This document shows positions 60,357 through 64,000 of a DNA stretch of 64,000 nucleotides, piece by piece; within the stretch, counting starts at the first letter, position 1, and each line of letters starts with the position of its first letter. The notes below the pieces were generated by a model, which was given only the letters and a program-made list of their open reading frames with translations, ran no database searches and had not been told where the DNA came from. The DNA is taken from NCBI GenBank assembly GCA_002010065.2, contig MTMD02000002.1, forward strand, positions 248,001 to 312,000, given 5' to 3'. The DNA is from Candidatus Pyrohabitans jungbluthii. GTDB taxonomy: Archaea > Hydrothermarchaeota > Hydrothermarchaeia > Hydrothermarchaeales > BMS3B. A program made the position numbers and the translations under genes.

Positions 60357-60500
60357 ACTTTATCCTCCTTAACGGGACCTCGCTGGCAAGAGGCAGAGGT
60401 CTGTGGGTAATCCCTTGGTAAGGACTAACCTCTTTAAGACAAATTGTCATTATTTATAATTATTAATAAAGTTTTTGGTGATGGGTCATTTTCGGAAAAC

Positions 60501-60510
60501 CTTTATAAAG
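60501..60510 (+). promoter_or_regulatory. TATA box for L40e-GGGPS transcript
   Basis: CTTTATAAAG, itself a perfect 10-bp palindrome, lies about 50 bp before the L40e ATG. This leaves a short leader holding the ATGGAGG ribosome site. The hdrA promoter (ATTATAAATAATG on the minus strand) shares this gap, as does a GACAAATTGTC palindrome at 60438-60448. Confidence 0.5.
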
Positions 60511-60554
60511 GGAAAGGGGATAATGAGTAAAGTTGCTTTTATGGAGGTTTAATC

Positions 60555-60701
60555 ATGGCGAGGTTTCCTGAGGCAGAGCGGAGACTTTTCAGGGTAAAGA
60601 TATGCAGAAAGTGCAAGGCGAGAAACGCTTGGCTTGCGCGCAAGTGCAGGAAGTGCGGCTCCAAAGCGCTGCGACCCAAGCGCAAGGAAGCTAAGGGCTG
60701 A
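60555..60701 (+). CDS. rpl40e: Ribosomal protein L40e (too short for ORF track)
   Basis: The frame from the ATG at 60555 encodes 48 residues, [20 protein letters not shown]...[18 protein letters not shown], with the four zinc-binding Cys residues of L40e. It is a 50S subunit protein of archaea and eukaryotes; in eukaryotes it is made fused to ubiquitin, but here it stands alone. TGGAGG lies just upstream. It is 4 bp from the next gene and probably shares its transcript. Confidence 0.93.
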   Translation: MARFPEAERRLFRVKICRKCKARNAWLARKCRKCGSKALRPKRKEAKG

Positions 60702-60705
60702 ACCC

Positions 60706-61455
60706 ATGAGGGTGCTTAGCTACATCTCGAAGCTCGTGGCTGAGAGGAAGGCACACTTCACCCTTATCGATCCCGACAAGCAGAGTCCTGAAAAGGCAGG
60801 AGAGATAGCAGCGCTCGCACTCAGCGCGGGAAGCGATGCGATAATGGTTGGCGGAAGCGCGGGCATAGACCAGTATATCCTGGACGAGACGGTGAAGGCG
60901 ATAAAGCAGGAAGCTGGGTCAAAGCCGGTGATACTTTTTCCGGGTGATGTTTCAGGGGTTTCAAGGTACGCTGATGCGATATTCTTCATGAGCCTGCTCA
61001 ACTCCCGAAACCCCTACTACATCACAGGGGCGCAGGCGGTTGGTGCCCTCGCTGTGAAGCGTGCCGGAATTGAGCCCCTGCCCATGGGTTATATTATCGT
61101 CGATCCTGGTGGCGCCGTTGGCTGGGTTGGCGACGCTCGCCCAATCCCGCGCTCAAAGCCAGGGTTAGCTGCGAGCTATGCGCTGGCGGCGCAGTACATG
61201 GGAATGAAGCTTGTATATTTAGAGGCTGGCTCTGGCGCAGAGCACCACGTGCCTGAGGAGATGGTCGTCGCTGTTAAGCGCACTGTGGAGATTCCGGTGA
61301 TCGTCGGTGGTGGAATAAGGAGCGGAGACGATGCCTACCGCGTCGCTAAGGCTGGAGCGGACATAATCGTCACCGGCACAGCCATTGAGAACGCTGGCGA
61401 TGTTGAAGCCAAGGTTAAGGAGTTTGTAGCGGCGATTGCGAGGGCGCAGAGATAG
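60706..61455 (+). CDS. Geranylgeranylglyceryl phosphate synthase
   Basis: The 249-aa TIM-barrel enzyme makes the first ether bond of archaeal lipids, joining GGPP to sn-glycerol-1-phosphate. Landmarks are [72 protein letters not shown] and [29 protein letters not shown]. The ATG at 60706 is the real start; the track ORF at 60634 reads through L40e in another frame. This is strong evidence that the host is an archaeon. Confidence 0.96.
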   Translation: MRVLSYISKLVAERKAHFTLIDPDKQSPEKAGEIAALALSAGSDAIMVGGSAGIDQYILDETVKAIKQEAGSKPVILFPGDVSGVSRYADAIFFMSLLNSRNPYYITGAQAVGALAVKRAGIEPLPMGYIIVDPGGAVGWVGDARPIPRSKPGLAASYALAAQYMGMKLVYLEAGSGAEHHVPEEMVVAVKRTVEIPVIVGGGIRSGDDAYRVAKAGADIIVTGTAIENAGDVEAKVKEFVAAIARAQR

Positions 61456-61507
61456 CGTCGCTTTCTGAGGAAGTTTTATATAGCATTTAGATAAACTCTG
61501 CAATGCT

Positions 61508-61768
61508 ATGGATGCACGCGTGGTTTTTGGTGTTGGAGTTGCCCTGATAATATTCGCCATGTACTTCCTGGAGAAGGAGATGAAGAGAGCCGAGATTTTC
61601 TGGCTCTTCTCAGGCTTGGGCGTGCTCTTCGGGATAATATCTGTTTACACTGTGGCTAAGAACAGACCAAACTTCGAGTACTACATCGCCATGGCGGTGC
61701 TTTTTGTGCTCATAGCCGTGCTTTATTTTGAAGATGAAGAGATACCAAAAAAAGCTGAGCAGGGATAG
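61508..61768 (+). CDS. Small three-helix membrane protein
   Basis: The 86-aa protein has three hydrophobic segments (VVFGVGVALIIFAMYFLE, IFWLFSGLGVLFGIISVYTV, YYIAMAVLFVLIAVLYF) and a charged tail. No family is recognised. TTTTATATAGC (61474-61484) lies about 29 bp upstream of the ATG, so it has its own promoter and is probably leaderless. pheS begins 1 bp after its stop codon, so this promoter may also drive pheS-pheT. Confidence 0.72.
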   Translation: MDARVVFGVGVALIIFAMYFLEKEMKRAEIFWLFSGLGVLFGIISVYTVAKNRPNFEYYIAMAVLFVLIAVLYFEDEEIPKKAEQG

Positions 61769-61769
61769 C

Positions 61770-63263
61770 ATGGAGCTGAGCAACAATGAGAAGCTGGTTT
61801 TAAAGGCTCTGGGAGAGATTGGCAGCGCCTCGCCAGAAGAGATAGCAAAGCATACGGAGCTCAACAACAGCGCAGTTAACCGTGCCCTGTACTGGCTGGT
61901 GCGTAAAGGCTTGGTCGAGGTGAGGGAGCGGGTAGACAGTGTTATAGCTCTTGACGAAGAGGGCAAGCTTTACGTTGCGAAGGGCTTGCCGGAGCGAAGG
62001 GCGCTTGAATATCTGCGCAGCAAAGGCGGCGAGGCTGAAATTTCCGCTCTGAGTGAGGTGCTGGATAAGGGCGAGGTGAATATCGCCTTAGGCTGGCTAA
62101 GGAGGAAGAACTTAGCGAATATCGCCAAGGGAAAGCTGGTGCTCACTGAGAAGGGGAAAAAAGGCGATAAAAGCGAGGATGAAAAGCTTCTGGAGAGGCT
62201 TACCCAGGGCGAGTTTATGCTGAGCCAGCTCTCACAGGATGAACGCCGCGCTCTGGAGCTTCTGAAGGGCAGGCAACGCGTGGTTAAGGTCGAGGAGAAG
62301 AGCTTAAAGGAGGCGAAGCTCACCCCTCGTGGAGAGGAGCTTGTTTCCAGGGGTATAGAGCTTGAGGAGGAGATATCCCAGCTCACCCACGACATTATAA
62401 AGAGGGGAGCCTGGAAGGGCAAAAAACTGCGCCGCTACGACGTTACCCTGCCCGCGCCCGAACTCTTGCCCGCGAAGCTTCACCCCCTCAGGATAATAAT
62501 CGAAGAGATCCGCTCCATCTTCCTGCAGATGGGTTTCAAGGAAATAGCAGGTCCATTGGTGGAGTCGAGCTTCTGGAACTTCGACGCTCTCTTCGTGCCT
62601 CAGGATCACCCCGCTCGCGAAATGCAGGACACCTTCTACCTGGAGGAGCCTTCGCGGGCAAGGTTGCCCGGGAAAGAGACGGTGGAGGCGGTTAAGCTTG
62701 CCCATGAGAACGGCGCTAATACCGGCTCAACCGGATGGCGCTACGCTTGGAGCGAAGAGGTTGCGCGCACCGCCCTGCTGAGAACTCATACCACGGCAAC
62801 CACGATACGCCACTTAGCGGCGACACGGGAGCCGCCCATAAAGGTGTTCTGTGTGGATCGCGTATTTCGCAAGGAGCGCATCACTTTCAAGCACCTGCCG
62901 GAGTTCCACCAGGTTGAAGGCATCGTTGTGGGCGATGTGAGCTTCTCAGACCTTCTTGGCCTGCTCCGTGAGTTTTACCACAAGATGGGCTTCGAGAAGG
63001 TGAGGTTCCGTCCGGGTTACTTCCCGTACACAGAGCCGAGCCTGGAGATTGAGGTGTTCTTCCCCGACAAGGGCAAGTGGCTTGAGCTTGGCGGAGCTGG
63101 CATATTCCGCCCGGAGGTTACTGAGCCTCTCGGGATTCGCCATCCCGTTTTAGCGTGGGGTCTCGGCATAGAGCGCCTTGCAATGCTCCGTCTTGGGTTG
63201 GAGGACATCCGCGAGCTGTACATGAGCGACATCTCCTGGCTTCGCAGAGCAAAGGTGAGGTAG
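61770..63263 (+). CDS. pheS: Phenylalanyl-tRNA synthetase alpha subunit
   Basis: The 497-aa class II synthetase has N-terminal winged-helix modules (residues of about 1-180, including HTELNNSAVNRALYWLVRKGLVEV). The catalytic core has FKEIAGPLVESSFWNFDALFVPQDHPAREMQDTFYL, RTHTTATTIRHLA, FCVDRVFRKERITFKHLPEFHQVEGIVVG and GAGIFRPEVTEPLGI...AWGLGIERLAMLRLG. It pairs with PheT to charge tRNA-Phe. The ATG at 61770 follows AGGGA; the track start at 61728 overlaps the membrane-protein gene. Confidence 0.95.
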   Translation: MELSNNEKLVLKALGEIGSASPEEIAKHTELNNSAVNRALYWLVRKGLVEVRERVDSVIALDEEGKLYVAKGLPERRALEYLRSKGGEAEISALSEVLDKGEVNIALGWLRRKNLANIAKGKLVLTEKGKKGDKSEDEKLLERLTQGEFMLSQLSQDERRALELLKGRQRVVKVEEKSLKEAKLTPRGEELVSRGIELEEEISQLTHDIIKRGAWKGKKLRRYDVTLPAPELLPAKLHPLRIIIEEIRSIFLQMGFKEIAGPLVESSFWNFDALFVPQDHPAREMQDTFYLEEPSRARLPGKETVEAVKLAHENGANTGSTGWRYAWSEEVARTALLRTHTTATTIRHLAATREPPIKVFCVDRVFRKERITFKHLPEFHQVEGIVVGDVSFSDLLGLLREFYHKMGFEKVRFRPGYFPYTEPSLEIEVFFPDKGKWLELGGAGIFRPEVTEPLGIRHPVLAWGLGIERLAMLRLGLEDIRELYMSDISWLRRAKVR

Positions 63264-64000
63264 ATGCCGGTTATAAAAGTTGACTACGCTGAGCTTAAGC
63301 GCATGCTCAACGCAGAGATGAGCGACGAGGAGCTAATGGAGAAACTCCCCCTCCTGGGCTGCGACATCGAGGGCTTCGACGGTCGCTACCTGTACATAGA
63401 GTACTTCCCCAACCGCCCTGATCTGTACTCCGTCGAAGGTATAGCTCGCGCGTACCGCGCCTTCTTTGGGATAGAGCCCGGGCTCAAGGAGTACAAAGCA
63501 GAGGAGGCAGAGAACTACCTCCTCGTGGATAAGAGCGTCGCCGGGGTGCGCGATTATGTTGTAGCGTGTGAGGTTAAGAATGTGAAGCTCAGCGACGAGC
63601 TAATCGCCGAGCTCATGGAGCTTCAGGAGGACCTCCACTGGGCTCTGGGCAGAGACAGAAAGAAGGTCTCAATAGGTGTGCATGACTCCTCTCGCGTAGC
63701 CCCACCGTACCGCTACACCACTGTGAAGCCTGAGGAGATACGCTTCGTGCCCTTGGGTTATGAGCAGGAGATGACACCAAAGCAGATACTCGAGGAGCAT
63801 CCCAAGGGCGTGGAGTATTCCCACATAATCTCTCGCTACGACCGCTACCCCATAATCTTTGACGCCAACAACAATGTGCTCAGCATGCCGCCGATAATAA
63901 ATGGCGAGCTAACGCGGGTAACCGAGAGCACGAGAGAATTTTTCATCGACGTAACGGGCACAGATTTAAAGCTTATCTCGCAGGCGCTCAACATCCTCGC
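63264..64000 (+). CDS. pheT: Phenylalanyl-tRNA synthetase beta subunit, N-terminal part (cut by window edge)
   Basis: The ATG at 63264 directly follows the pheS stop. The open frame of 245 codons begins MPVIKVDYAELKRMLNAEM and has GCDIEGFDGRYLYIEYFPNRPDLYSVEGIARA, DLHWALGRDRKKVSIGVHD and SRYDRYPIIFDANNNVLSMPPIINGELTRV, all typical of archaeal/eukaryotic PheT. The remainder, including the structural catalytic-like domain, lies beyond the window. Confidence 0.95.
   Translation, partial: MPVIKVDYAELKRMLNAEMSDEELMEKLPLLGCDIEGFDGRYLYIEYFPNRPDLYSVEGIARAYRAFFGIEPGLKEYKAEEAENYLLVDKSVAGVRDYVVACEVKNVKLSDELIAELMELQEDLHWALGRDRKKVSIGVHDSSRVAPPYRYTTVKPEEIRFVPLGYEQEMTPKQILEEHPKGVEYSHIISRYDRYPIIFDANNNVLSMPPIINGELTRVTESTREFFIDVTGTDLKLISQALNIL

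Noticed and set aside
60523-60552. Nine-codon upstream ORF (MSKVAFMEV) before L40e
   Set aside because: Its ATG lies at or upstream of the transcription start expected from the CTTTATAAAG TATA box, so it is probably not transcribed.
1-64000. CRISPR array
   Set aside because: No regularly spaced direct repeats with unique spacers were seen. The tandem units at 8598-8700 are directly adjacent and too few.

Overview
This window is a stretch of an archaeal chromosome. The evidence is a set of archaea-only genes: NMD3, an archaeal-type TyrRS, GTP cyclohydrolase MptA, Trm1, ribosomal proteins L37e and L40e, an A-type ATPase subunit I-K-C cluster, geranylgeranylglyceryl phosphate synthase (ether lipids), an archaeal class I CCA-adding enzyme, type III RuBisCO, and a tRNA-Ala gene with no encoded CCA. 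Many genes start about 25-30 bp after an archaeal TATA box and so look leaderless; others have GGAGG-type ribosome sites. MptA (methanopterin), HdrA/MvhD/HdrD-like proteins, a 2-oxoacid:ferredoxin oxidoreductase and a corrinoid methyltransferase module suggest an anaerobe with methanogen- or Archaeoglobus-like cofactors. No mcr gene is present here. A euryarchaeal or Hadesarchaea-like lineage is plausible, but this is inference and not certain to genus or order.

Layout. 1-2.9 kb: UbiD (cut by the window edge), a half-size EamA transporter, a UbiE-type methyltransferase and NMD3. 2.9-8.5 kb: TyrRS, MptA, chorismate synthase, a 45-aa zinc-ribbon gene separated from aroC by an array of palindromes, Trm1 and IlvC. 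8.5-9.3 kb: a GC-rich tandem repeat, an uncalled 38-aa ORF and a divergent winged-helix regulator. 9.3-16.4 kb: DUF362 protein, ValRS, a metallo-beta-lactamase-fold protein, a thioredoxin/HEAT fusion, L37e, PurF and tRNA-Ala(GGC). 16.6-26.5 kb: a membrane-spanning CWB2-HTH regulator, a UDP-sugar dehydrogenase, LeuA/CimA, a DapL-like aminotransferase, topoisomerase I, FKBP, a PadR-regulated cation exchanger pair, a helical unknown and a cupin. 26.5-29.8 kb: 2-oxoacid:ferredoxin oxidoreductase, ferredoxin and a CBS protein.

29.8-32.0 kb is an AT-rich three-gene cassette (HD phosphohydrolase plus two unknown proteins) abutting the atpC stop codon. 32.0-40 kb: atpC, atpK and atpI, CbiA/CfbB, PIN-ATPase and HisI. 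39.4-42.3 kb: an HdrE-HdrD fusion followed by a tandem duplicate of its C-terminal half. 42.5-43.5 kb: a YCII-like protein and a zinc-ribbon/Hsp20 protein. 43.5-44.9 kb: a second AT-rich island with a secreted transglutaminase-like protein. 45.0-48.5 kb: an operon for a corrinoid protein, a MtaA/UroD-type methyltransferase and two degenerate AAA+ proteins. This operon is the best candidate in the window for an undescribed system. 48.5-55.5 kb: DUF488, a CDIN1-like nuclease, DUF192, a MutS family ATPase, CCA-adding enzyme, MscS and UppP. 55.6-60.4 kb: type III RuBisCO in one transcription unit with HdrD-like, MvhD and HdrA. 60.5-64 kb: L40e, GGGP synthase, a small membrane protein, PheS and a partial PheT.

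How the genes fit together: the oxidoreductase, ferredoxin, HdrA/MvhD and the HdrD/HdrED proteins could form a low-potential electron network. RuBisCO may tie nucleoside salvage to it. The corrinoid module may feed methyl groups from an unknown donor. These connections are inferred from gene neighbourhood only.
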